Part shown: piece after piece, positions 47,924 through 55,722 of the stretch
Position numbering within the stretch: the first letter of the stretch is position 1
Layout: each line of letters starts with the position of its first letter
From: Urinicoccus timonensis
GTDB lineage: Bacteria > Bacillota > Clostridia > Tissierellales > Peptoniphilaceae
Direction: 5' to 3'
Length of the DNA stretch: 64,000 bases
Assembly (NCBI RefSeq): GCF_900232945.1
Contig: NZ_OCTU01000001.1
Location: 39,219 to 103,218 of the forward strand
Position numbers and translations under genes: made by a program
Notes under the pieces: generated by a model
Databases searched by the model: none
Told to the model about the DNA's origin: nothing
What the model saw: the letters and a program-made list of their open reading frames with translations, nothing else

Positions 47924-48442
47924 ATGAAAAATAAAAACAGGAAACATTTAATAATAGTGACTTTAATGATAGGATTGATATTTATAACTGCTTGTTCTAG
48001 AGAAAAAAATGTTAAAAGTGAAGAGTTTCATTTGTTTAAAGAAGAGATGTCATCAAATAAAAAAATAGGTGAGATTCAAATAAAATTTTTAAGACCATCC
48101 TTATATATTAATTTTGTTACATCTGAAAATTTTGAAATTAATGATGTAAAAAAAGTAATAGATAAATTAAAGCCATTCATAAATACCAATCACATGGATG
48201 AAATTGCAAGCAAATATTGGGCAAAAGATACAAAAGTATCTACTGTATATACCTCTTTTTATAATGGGAAAATAGATAAGAATGACACAAGAAAGAATCT
48301 CGTGTACAGCATATATACAAATTACTATAAAACTCATGTTGTTGATGATAATCCTTTAAATATAGATGCTTATAGCACATGGTTTATAGAAGTTGATGGG
48401 AACGAATATCAACTTGAGGATTACTTAGACGGAAATCATTAA
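47924..48442 (+). CDS. Hypothetical lipoprotein
   Basis: A 172-residue protein with a lipoprotein signal: charged start, hydrophobic LIIVTLMIGLIFI and lipobox ITAC at residues 21-24. The mature part is soluble and hydrophilic, with no domain that I recognise. It is the first gene of the island after the attL-like repeat. The AAGGAG lies rather far (14 bases) from the ATG, but an in-frame stop directly precedes that ATG, so no earlier start is possible. Confidence 0.75.
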   Translation: MKNKNRKHLIIVTLMIGLIFITACSREKNVKSEEFHLFKEEMSSNKKIGEIQIKFLRPSLYINFVTSENFEINDVKKVIDKLKPFINTNHMDEIASKYWAKDTKVSTVYTSFYNGKIDKNDTRKNLVYSIYTNYYKTHVVDDNPLNIDAYSTWFIEVDGNEYQLEDYLDGNH

Positions 48443-49064
48443 ATAATACCTCCTCTTTGTCTAGCTATTAATTTTTGAGGTAGTCGAAATAGACAACTAA
48501 TTATATATAATTAGTTTGGAAAATTATATAAGAAATAGAAGATTTGAAAATAGATTTAAATGTGTTTTATAATACTTAACAGTACCCGACACGTCTTTTA
48601 GTATAATGCGAACCAAGTCGGGTCTTTTGGTTATAAGAAGAAATAATGTGAAGAAATCTCACTAATCTCCCACAAATGTAAGCAAGCAAGTAAAAATTTT
48701 ATTGTTTTATAGAATAGAATAATAGATGAATTCATAAATTAAAATAGATTTGATGGTTTACCTAAGATGCTTAAAAGCATGGGGTGGTATGGATGGAGAA
48801 TAGATGAATTTCAGTTAGATATATAAAAAGAAAGAATATGTAGTTAAATAGTAGTCTTTTGGGGTTTGATTTTAAATCCTAAAAGACTATTTTTGTGCTC
48901 ATAATGATTTATGAGAATAAACATATGAAAATTCATATTATTAATTCATTTTATTAGGTCTTAGATTAATTGAAATATAAAGAGGATGATTTTAATTGTC
49001 TTACGTTTAGCAATGTGGTATAATTTCATCAAAATGATAGAAATACACCACAAAGGAGTAAACT
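48443..49064 (+). other. Gene-poor spacer with two terminators
   Basis: No intact gene is seen. ACCCGAC (48584-48590) pairs with GTCGGGT (48617-48623) and is followed by CTTTT. TAGTCTTTT (48852-48860) pairs with AAAAGACTA (48881-48889) and is followed by TTTT. A short open stretch near 48765-48825 has no start and may be a gene relic. Confidence 0.5.
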
Positions 49065-49430
49065 ATGAATAAATATAAACTAATTTATGGATCCCTAGGG
49101 TTGTTATCAGCGTTAGGAATTTTAGGGGCCTATATAGAGAATAAACTTTTTTTATGTTTTTTTGCATTTTTAATACATTTCAAATATCTATTTATTGATA
49201 TTGACGAGATGTTGGAAGACTACACAAATAAATCTGCCGCATTTTCATTTTTTGCTGGAAATTTAGTTTTTGTAATAATAAGCCTATATAAATTTTTTGT
49301 CCTAAATTATGGATTATATGAATCTTTTATATTTGCCTTAATACTAGCTTGGACTATATCGATTTTTGTATATACGATATTAATTATAATTTATGAGTTT
49401 AGAGAAAAGCTAGGTATGAGAAATGATTGA
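49065..49430 (+). CDS. DUF3796-family membrane protein
   Basis: A 121-residue membrane protein with four hydrophobic segments (LIYGSLGLLSALGILGAYI, FFAFLIHFKYLFI and two more). It overlaps the next gene, a small HTH regulator, by eight bases. DUF3796 proteins are nearly always encoded this way beside a Cro/CI-type regulator. The role is unknown; it may be a membrane partner of the regulator. The ATG follows AAAGGAG. Confidence 0.8.
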   Translation: MNKYKLIYGSLGLLSALGILGAYIENKLFLCFFAFLIHFKYLFIDIDEMLEDYTNKSAAFSFFAGNLVFVIISLYKFFVLNYGLYESFIFALILAWTISIFVYTILIIIYEFREKLGMRND

Positions 49431-49623
49431 AAATAGAATAAAAGAATATAGGGCAAAGTATAATTTTACACAAGCTGATTTGGCGAAATTAGTGGGTGTT
49501 AGAAGAGAAACTATAGGAAATTTAGAGAATGGCCGTTATAATCCATCTTTGGAATTGGCTTGGAATATTGCCAAGATATTTAATGTGAGTATTGAAGATA
49601 TTTTTAACGTTATAGATGAATAG
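49423..49623 (+). CDS. Small Cro/CI-type HTH regulator
   Basis: A 66-residue protein consisting almost only of a helix-turn-helix: RIKEYRAKYNFTQADLAKLV then GVRRETIGNLENGRYNPSLE and a last helix, IAKIFNVSIEDIF. It begins within the end of the DUF3796 gene and ends nine bases before the peptidase gene, so the three are one operon, which it probably autoregulates. Confidence 0.93.
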   Translation: MIENRIKEYRAKYNFTQADLAKLVGVRRETIGNLENGRYNPSLELAWNIAKIFNVSIEDIFNVIDE

Positions 49624-49632
49624 GGGATATTT

Positions 49633-50514
49633 ATGAGGATTTTTATTAAACTAGCATCATATCTTAAATGGGTAGGATTATTTGGTTTCTTCGGATTTGT
49701 TTTTGATAGTCAATTATGGAAAATTTTATGGGGATTTTGGATATTTGGTTTTTTTGAGTTATTATTTACTTTGCCAATTTTCATTCAATCTTTAGGACAA
49801 CTTTTTGCAATGTTCGCTATTCCGTTAAAAAACAATCCTGTCCCTAGTGTTTCAAATTATAAAAGCGGTATTCAGTACTCCTTACCCTTCAAAGGGAAAT
49901 GGACAGTAGTTAATGGGGGTGTGGATAAGGAATTATCACACTCTTGGAGTATTAACGCTCAAAGATATGCTTATGACTTCATAAAGTTAGATGACAAACT
50001 AAAGAGTTATAATGGGGACAGAAAAAAACTAGAAAATTATTATTGTTATCAAAGGGATATAATAGCTCCAGCAGACGGTATAGTAGTTGAAGTATCTAAT
50101 AAATGCAAAGATAGTAAGATTATGTGGAATAATTCTACAGACCCTTTAATAAGAGATATCAGAGGAAATTACATTGTAATCAAACATATGGAGAATGAGT
50201 ATTCTCTAATTTGCCATATAAAGCCAAATAGCTTTTTAGTAAAAAAAGGCGATACAGTAAAAAGATATCAAAAATTAGCCGAGTGTGGAAATTCAGGCAA
50301 TACAACGGAACCTCATATACATTTTCATGTACAAAATAGAAAAGGCTTTGTACTATCAGCTGGACTTCCGATTGAGTTTAAAGACATAAAAGTAGATAAA
50401 ATAGAAGATTATAATAGGTATGATTCAAGACAAATTAATTCGGGTTTTGACTATTCTATGTATAAAGGAAAATATATTCATAGGGGGCAAATTGTGAGTA
50501 ATATTTTAGAATAA
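49633..50514 (+). CDS. Membrane-anchored M23 (LytM) peptidase-domain protein
   Basis: A 293-residue protein with two N-terminal membrane segments (residues 8-25 and 35-65) and an extracellular M23 domain. Catalytic-site motifs are HSWSINAQRYAYDF near 101 and the EPHIHFHVQNRKG segment near 233; GDTVKRYQKLAECGNSGN precedes the latter. M23 enzymes cut peptidoglycan peptides, although similar domains with this gene neighbourhood may have other targets. It is the third gene of the DUF3796/HTH operon. Confidence 0.88.
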   Translation: MRIFIKLASYLKWVGLFGFFGFVFDSQLWKILWGFWIFGFFELLFTLPIFIQSLGQLFAMFAIPLKNNPVPSVSNYKSGIQYSLPFKGKWTVVNGGVDKELSHSWSINAQRYAYDFIKLDDKLKSYNGDRKKLENYYCYQRDIIAPADGIVVEVSNKCKDSKIMWNNSTDPLIRDIRGNYIVIKHMENEYSLICHIKPNSFLVKKGDTVKRYQKLAECGNSGNTTEPHIHFHVQNRKGFVLSAGLPIEFKDIKVDKIEDYNRYDSRQINSGFDYSMYKGKYIHRGQIVSNILE

Positions 50515-50547
50515 ATTTACTATCAAAAATTTATATAGATATATTTC

Positions 50548-50634
50548 CACATACGAGACTTTTGAGAAATTTCAAATTTTATCAATACTGACCACTCAAG
50601 CCATGTGGAAGCGGTGGCGTTGATGTCAAGGTAA
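50548..50634 (+). repeat. Tail-like repeat, copy 1
   Basis: This segment is roughly three-quarters identical by eye to 53024-53120. It ends in a short reading frame, SSHVEAVALMSR then TAA (50596-50634), which resembles the C-terminal tail of RlmD-type enzymes; the host rlmD here ends HIESVVLLEKIK. It may be a relic of a rum-type attachment site brought from another host. Confidence 0.5.
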
Positions 50635-50765
50635 TAAAATTAAGTAAAATCAAATTAACAGACTTCTAGGATGATAAGAAATCTTAGAAATCATTATTTT
50701 TTAAAATATATTGTGAAGAAATATTAATAAAATTTTTCATAACAAAGATTTACTGAAACTGACTC

Positions 50766-50984
50766 TTAAAAATAGCCAATGGAGGACATCCAGTTCTAGG
50801 ATGGATGATGGATAATATCTTCATACGAACTGATCCTGCTGGAAATATAAAAGCAGATAAGGAAAAATCTACTGAGAAGATAGATGGAGTAATTGCTACA
50901 ATCATGGCCCTTGATAGGGCTATAAGGTGTGGTAATGATACAAGTGAATCTGTATACGACGACAGAGGGATAATAGTTTTCTAA
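50766..50984 (+). pseudogene. Phage terminase large-subunit C-terminal fragment
   Basis: An open frame without a start reads IANGGHPVLGWMMDNIFIRT, then DPAGNIKADKEKSTEKIDGV, then IATIMALDRAIRCG, ending at TAA 50982-50984. This is the typical C-terminus of HK97-type phage large terminases. The rest of the gene is missing. A matching portal-gene fragment lies at 52.76 kb. Confidence 0.85.
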
Positions 50985-51100
50985 ATTGGGTATATATTTT
51001 AAAATATTATAGGGAGGTACAGATAAATGATTAATACAAATAGTTTTCTAAATAACTAAGAGAGGAAAAGAAATCCTCTCAAAAAAGTATAGGAGGATTT

Positions 51101-52703
51101 ATGATATATATAAAAAACTTAATAAAAACTTTGCCAGATAGAAGACTATTTGAAATTGATAGTTTATCAATAGATGAAAATGATAAGATAGCCTTAATAG
51201 GTGAGAATGGAACGGGTAAAACTACTCTTTTAAGAATAATATTAGGCTTAGATAAAGACTATACTGGTCAAGTAAGAGTGGATAGAGAACTGGGTTATTT
51301 ATTAAATTATGATGTTAAAGTCAACGACTTTTCTGATGAAATCTATTCTAGATCACAGCTAAGTATTGATGGTAACTATAGTCCAGGAGAGGCACAAAGA
51401 TTAAAGCTAACAGGTATATTATCTGATAGTTTTAAATTTCTATTAATAGATGAGCCTACATCTCACTTAGACTTAAATCAAAAGGAAGAACTTATAAAAA
51501 AAGCTAAATTCAAGAAAAGTTGGATATCTTCTAATTTCCCATGATCGTGATTTCATAAATAAAACTTGTAAAAAGATTTTAGAATTAAAGAACGGAAAAA
51601 TTGAAGAATATAATGGAGACTACAAATTCTATCTTGAAGAAAGAGAAAAAAGACTTAAGTTTAAAGAAAAAGAGTATTCGAATTTTATAAAAGAAAAAAG
51701 AAGACTTGAAAATTTAGCTAGCAATATAAAAGACCAATCATCAAAAGTAAGAACCACGCCTAAAAGGATGGGAAACTCAGAAGCAAGACTCCATAAAATG
51801 GGCGATCAAGAAAACAAGAAAAAACTAGATAAACAAGTAAAATCTGTAGAATCCAGAATAGATCAACTAGAAGTAAAAGAAAAACCTAAAGAAGAAACAG
51901 AAATACAACTATCCATTCCAGATAATAAACAACTTCACTCTAAAATCTTGATAAGAGGAGAAAATCTAAATAAAGAGTTTGGAAATAAGATTTTATTTGA
52001 AAAATCTAACTTTCAAATACAAAACAATTCTAAAACAGCTCTTATAGGAGAAAATGGAAGTGGAAAAACCACCCTTTTAAACATGATTCTAAATCAAGAA
52101 AATGTATGGGTGCATCCAAATCTTAAAATAGGTTATTTTAGTCAAATGAGTGATATTTTAGAAGAAGACGCTGATATCTTAGCAAATGTAATAAATACGT
52201 CTATATATGATGAAACAATGACTAGGATTGTTCTTGCAAGATTAGGATTTAAGACTAATGATGTCTACAAGATTGTAAGTATTTTAAGTGATGGAGAAAA
52301 AGCCAAGGTAAAATTGGCTAAAATATTAACATCTGATTTTAACTATCTTATTTTTGATGAACCAACAAACTTTTTAGATATAAATGCTATAGAAAGCTTG
52401 GAAAATCTATTGAAATCTTATGATAGACCATTTATATTTGTAAGCCATGATGAGGAGTTTATAAATAACCTAGCAGATACACTTTTAATTATAGAAGATA
52501 AAAAAACTAAAAATTTTAAAGGTAATTTATCACAATATAAAAATAGAAATAAGAAGAAAATAAATGGTAAGGAGAGTAATAGTTTATTACTTGATTTTAG
52601 AATATCTTCCATAAGTTCTAGACTAGCAATGGAGATACCTAAAGAGGAAAGAAAAAAACTAGAGGAAGAATATAATAAGCTCATTGAAGAAAGAAAAAAA
52701 TAA
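51101..52703 (+). pseudogene. ABC-F ribosome-protection-type ATPase gene, frameshifted
   Basis: Two frames make up one ABC-F protein of about 530 residues. The first (51101-51544) has Walker A GENGTGKTT, signature SPGEAQRLKL and Walker B LLIDEPTSHLD. Its frame is lost near 51,515-51,535, just where the second frame resumes with DRDFINKTCKKILELKNGKI. The linker and second ATPase follow, with GENGSGKTT, LSDGEKAKVKLA and YLIFDEPTNFLD (track of 51545-52703). Family members dislodge ribosome-targeting antibiotics (Vga/Lsa/Msr type). As written the full protein is not made; a sequencing error in this AT-rich stretch is possible. The gene sits between phage terminase and portal relics. Confidence 0.85.
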
Positions 52704-52761
52704 ATTTTAGCATCTACAAAAGTAGGTGCTTTTCTTATGGCTAATTTTAGGAGGTAGTAAT

Positions 52762-52985
52762 ATAAACATTTTAAATTTAATATTTAAGTCGAGAGACAAA
52801 CCTAAAGACGGGGAGAGGATATCTTCATCGTCTTTTTTATTTGTAAGAAATATAGCTGGAAGGAATATCAACGGATTTACTGACATGCAAAGAACAAACG
52901 TATATTCATATGTGAGAGTTCTTGCTGAAACCTTAGCAGGGCTTCCTCTTCATTTATATAAAAGGAGTTTATTGTTTGTGAAGTA
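52762..52985 (+). pseudogene. Phage portal protein N-terminal fragment
   Basis: The frame reads NILNLIFKSRDKPKDGERIS, then AGRNINGFTDMQRTNVYSYV, then RVLAETLAGLPLHLYKRS before a stop; this is the start of HK97-type portal proteins. The position where ATG is expected, seven bases after GGAGG, is ATA (52762), so the start has decayed too. In phages the portal gene follows the large terminase gene, which fits the relic at 50.8 kb. Confidence 0.82.
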
Positions 52986-53023
52986 GCTATGATAATAAAG
53001 AATAAAAATTAATCAACATATTT

Positions 53024-53120
53024 ACCTATACTAGGCTTTTTAGGAATATGAAGTTTTATCTATACTGACCTATCAAGCCACGTGGAATGTATATTTTTGT
53101 TGACTAAAACACACAAGTAA
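53024..53120 (+). repeat. Tail-like repeat, copy 2
   Basis: The counterpart of 50548-50634. It shares TACTGACC and TATCAAGCCACGTGGAA-type sequence, and its final frame reads SSHVECIFLLTKTHK then TAA (53073-53120). It lies between the portal relic and the DUF262 gene, so the two copies bracket the phage-relic/ABC-F segment. Confidence 0.5.
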
Positions 53121-53183
53121 AAGTGTGAAAAAGCTTTGAAATGATGGAAAACAGATAAAAACGAGTAATGAGTGAGGTAAATC

Positions 53184-54901
53184 ATGGCATACGAAAAGAA
53201 AAGCATTAGAACAATAATAGATGATGCAAATAGTAGAAGAGTCTACCTTCCTGCTATTCAAAGAAAATATGTGTGGGGAGATGCACAGATTACAAGATTA
53301 ATGGATTCTATCATGCTTGGATATCCTATTGGAACTTTTCTTTTTTGGAGAGTTAAGAAGACTATTGTGAACCAAAAAGAGTATTCAATGTATGAATTAA
53401 TAAAAGATTACCATGAAAGAGATGCGTATAAGAATCCGGCTGCACCACAGCCGTTCCCAGTTGGTAGTGGAGATGAAACAATCTGTGCAGTTTTGGATGG
53501 CCAGCAGAGATTGACTTCTCTATACATAGCTTTGCAAGGAAGTATGAGCAGAAAACTTCCAAACAAAAGATGGAAGAATGATGATGCATTTCCGAAAAAA
53601 GAATTGTACTTTGATTTGCACAGTGAAAAAACTGATGAAGCAGACATTTCTTACGAATTTAAATTTTAACAGCAGAAGATGCTGCAAAGAATAAGGACGA
53701 TAAGCTTTGGTATTTTGTAAAAGATATCCTTAAGTATTCAGCTGAAGATTTATTAACAGAGGTCATCATTCCTAATGGATGGGCAACCGACAAAGTCGCA
53801 ACAAAGAATATTTCTCTTTTGCATACAAGACTGGTTACTGATGAAATCATCAACTACTTTGAAGTAGTTGATGATTCGATAGACAGTGTATTGGATATTT
53901 TCGTTAGAGTAAATTCTGGTGGAACCGTTCTTTCAAAGAGCGACTTATTATTCTCTACCATTGTTTCTTATTGGGATAAGGCAAGGGATGAAATTGATAA
54001 GTTGCTTTCTGAAATAAATAAGAAAGGCGAAGGATTCAAGTTCTCTAATGACTTTATAATGCGTACCTGTTTGTATCTTTTAGATATGTCCGTAGCATTA
54101 AAAGTAGAAACATTCAAAAAAGATAGTATACTAAAAATCAAAGAAAACTGGGATTCAATCCGAAAAGCTATCAATGATACTGTTGATTTGTTAAATGAAT
54201 TCGGATTTAATTCGGAGAACATGATTTCTTATGTGGCTGTTTCGCCTATGGTTTACTACAGATATAAAGGTGGTAATTTTGATTCGAGCAGTAAAGCTGA
54301 ATTAAGAAAATATATTGTAATTGCACAGGTAAGACAAATTTTTGGCGCTGCGTCAAATTCTGCACTGACAAGCATAAGAGAGGCATTGAAGGCAGCACCA
54401 TCTAATTCATTTAGTATGAAAAATCTAAATGGGATTAGATTCACAGGTGACAGAACTCTTAGATATACTGTGGATGAGATTGATGCAATGTTTGACACAT
54501 ATGAGATTGGTGCCTATACATTTATGTTGTTATCTCTTATGTATCCAAATTTGAAATATAGTCAGAAAGGTTTCCATCAAGATCATATGCATCCGTATAC
54601 AGGATTTGAAGAAGGCAAGATTAAAGACTTAGTGTTGCCGGATGGAACAGTGATTGATGATGATACTAAAGAAGATTGGCGTAGAAGAAGGAATACATTA
54701 GCAAACTTTCAATTGTTGGAAGGTAGAGAGAATGAATCCAAGAATGCGACACCACTTGTAGATTGGTTGAAGATTACTGAAAATAGTGAAAATGCTAAGT
54801 ACCTTCCTAGTGATGTTTCTTATGAACTTGCAAACTTTGAAGAGTTTATGGAGAAACGTCAGAAGCTGATGAGCAAGGCATTAAAGGACATTCTTTTATA
54901 G
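53184..54901 (+). pseudogene. DUF262 / HNH (GmrSD-like) restriction-type gene, frameshifted
   Basis: The first part (53184-53669) is an N-terminal DUF262 (GmrS/ParB-like) domain with LPAIQRKYVWGDAQITRLMD and AVLDGQQRLTSLYIAL. The frame ends at ISYEFKF-stop, and coding resumes at once in another frame with LTAEDAAKNKDDKLWYF through to 54901. A four-T run at 53665-53668 that should be five T explains the shift. The C-terminal part has a HNH-like FHQDHMHP and FQLLEGRENESKN near 54570-54745. Such proteins cleave modified or phage DNA (type IV systems). The intact gene would encode about 572 residues. Confidence 0.82.
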
Positions 54902-55230
54902 CATTTGCCTTTATTAACAATAGGACAAACTGAAAATAGATTATTCTTTCTGGATGAAAGATTCGAACAGGGACTTCCGTTTGATGAGAATGAAACATTA
55001 TACATTGGAAAGTCGATAGCTGGATTGAAGTTGAATCGGTCGGCACAGAATCCGATTACATATCTGTATACACTTGAGAAAGATAAAAATTATATTTAAT
55101 GAAATTGACAAATCGGGATTTATAGGAAGTGTGACAAGAAAGCCAAAACGGTATACTGGGAAAAAAGATTAAGAAAAGAATAAAGAGCTGGTTTTAATTG
55201 TAAAATTTATGGGGAACTAACATCAGTTTA
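54902..55230. other. Spacer with a short unassigned frame
   Basis: A 64-codon frame (54905-55099, no convincing start) includes NRLFFLDERFEQGLPFDENE and may be the end of a lost gene. Nothing else is recognisable until the promoter of the CadC-like gene. The spacer separates AT-rich DNA from the GC-richer metal module. Confidence 0.35.
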
Positions 55231-55287
55231 TTGACATAAATTTAGAAATAAGTACAATAATAGTTGAGTAATTGTTCAACTATTATT
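55231..55287 (+). promoter_or_regulatory. Promoter and ArsR-type operator of the metal module
   Basis: TTGACA (55231-55236) and TACAAT (55253-55258) are 16 bases apart. A perfect 12-8-12 inverted repeat, AATAATAGTTGA (55256-55267) and TCAACTATTATT (55276-55287), overlaps the -10, which matches the layout of CadC/CzrA-type operators. Confidence 0.85.
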
Positions 55288-55303
55288 ATTTGAAGGTGAA
55301 TAT

Positions 55304-55666
55304 ATGTCAAAAACGTCTTATATTTGTAATTGCGATGTAATTCATGAGGATATTGTGAATGATGTGAAATCCAAGATGCAGCCAAAAGATGATTATATCC
55401 AGTTGGCTTCTTTGTTTAAGCTATTTGGAGATGGAACTAGAGTACAAATCTTACACGCTCTAGAACAGAGTGAGATGTGTGTATGTGATCTTGCAGTGCT
55501 ACTGGGGGTAACAAAATCTGCAATTTCGCATCAGTTAAAGGCATTACGCCTAGCGAATCTGGTAAAATTCCGTAAAGAAGCACAGATAGTTTACTACTCG
55601 CTGGCAGATGATCATGTGAAAGAGATTATTGACAAGGGGTTTGAGCATCTTTGGCAGAAACAATAA
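55304..55666 (+). CDS. ArsR-family metal-sensing repressor (CadC-like)
   Basis: A 120-residue winged-helix repressor released from DNA by soft metals. The sensing cysteines are visible: YICNCDVIHEDIV at the N-terminus (as in CadC) and SEMCVCDLAVLL in the alpha-3 helix. The recognition helix is VTKSAISHQLKALRLANLV. It probably controls itself and the P-type ATPase gene that follows 56 bases later, through the inverted repeat over its promoter and a partial copy before the ATPase gene. Confidence 0.93.
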   Translation: MSKTSYICNCDVIHEDIVNDVKSKMQPKDDYIQLASLFKLFGDGTRVQILHALEQSEMCVCDLAVLLGVTKSAISHQLKALRLANLVKFRKEAQIVYYSLADDHVKEIIDKGFEHLWQKQ

Positions 55667-55674
55667 TTTTTAAT

Positions 55675-55705
55675 ATTATAGTTGAGTAATTGAGCAATTA
55701 AACAA
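55675..55705 (+). promoter_or_regulatory. Second, partial ArsR-type site before the ATPase gene
   Basis: ATTATAGTTGAGTAATTG repeats the left half and spacer of the upstream operator (ATAGTTGAGTAATTG is shared exactly), followed by an imperfect right half GAGCAATTA. Confidence 0.6.
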
Positions 55706-55722
55706 ATTATAAGGATATTATC

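Noticed and set aside
53184-54901. Two separate genes, a small DUF262 protein and a second nuclease-like protein
   Set aside because: The halves join exactly across a T run in a different frame, so one frameshifted gene explains both.
54905-55099. 64-codon frame after the DUF262 gene
   Set aside because: No credible start or family; kept only as a possible relic in the spacer entry.
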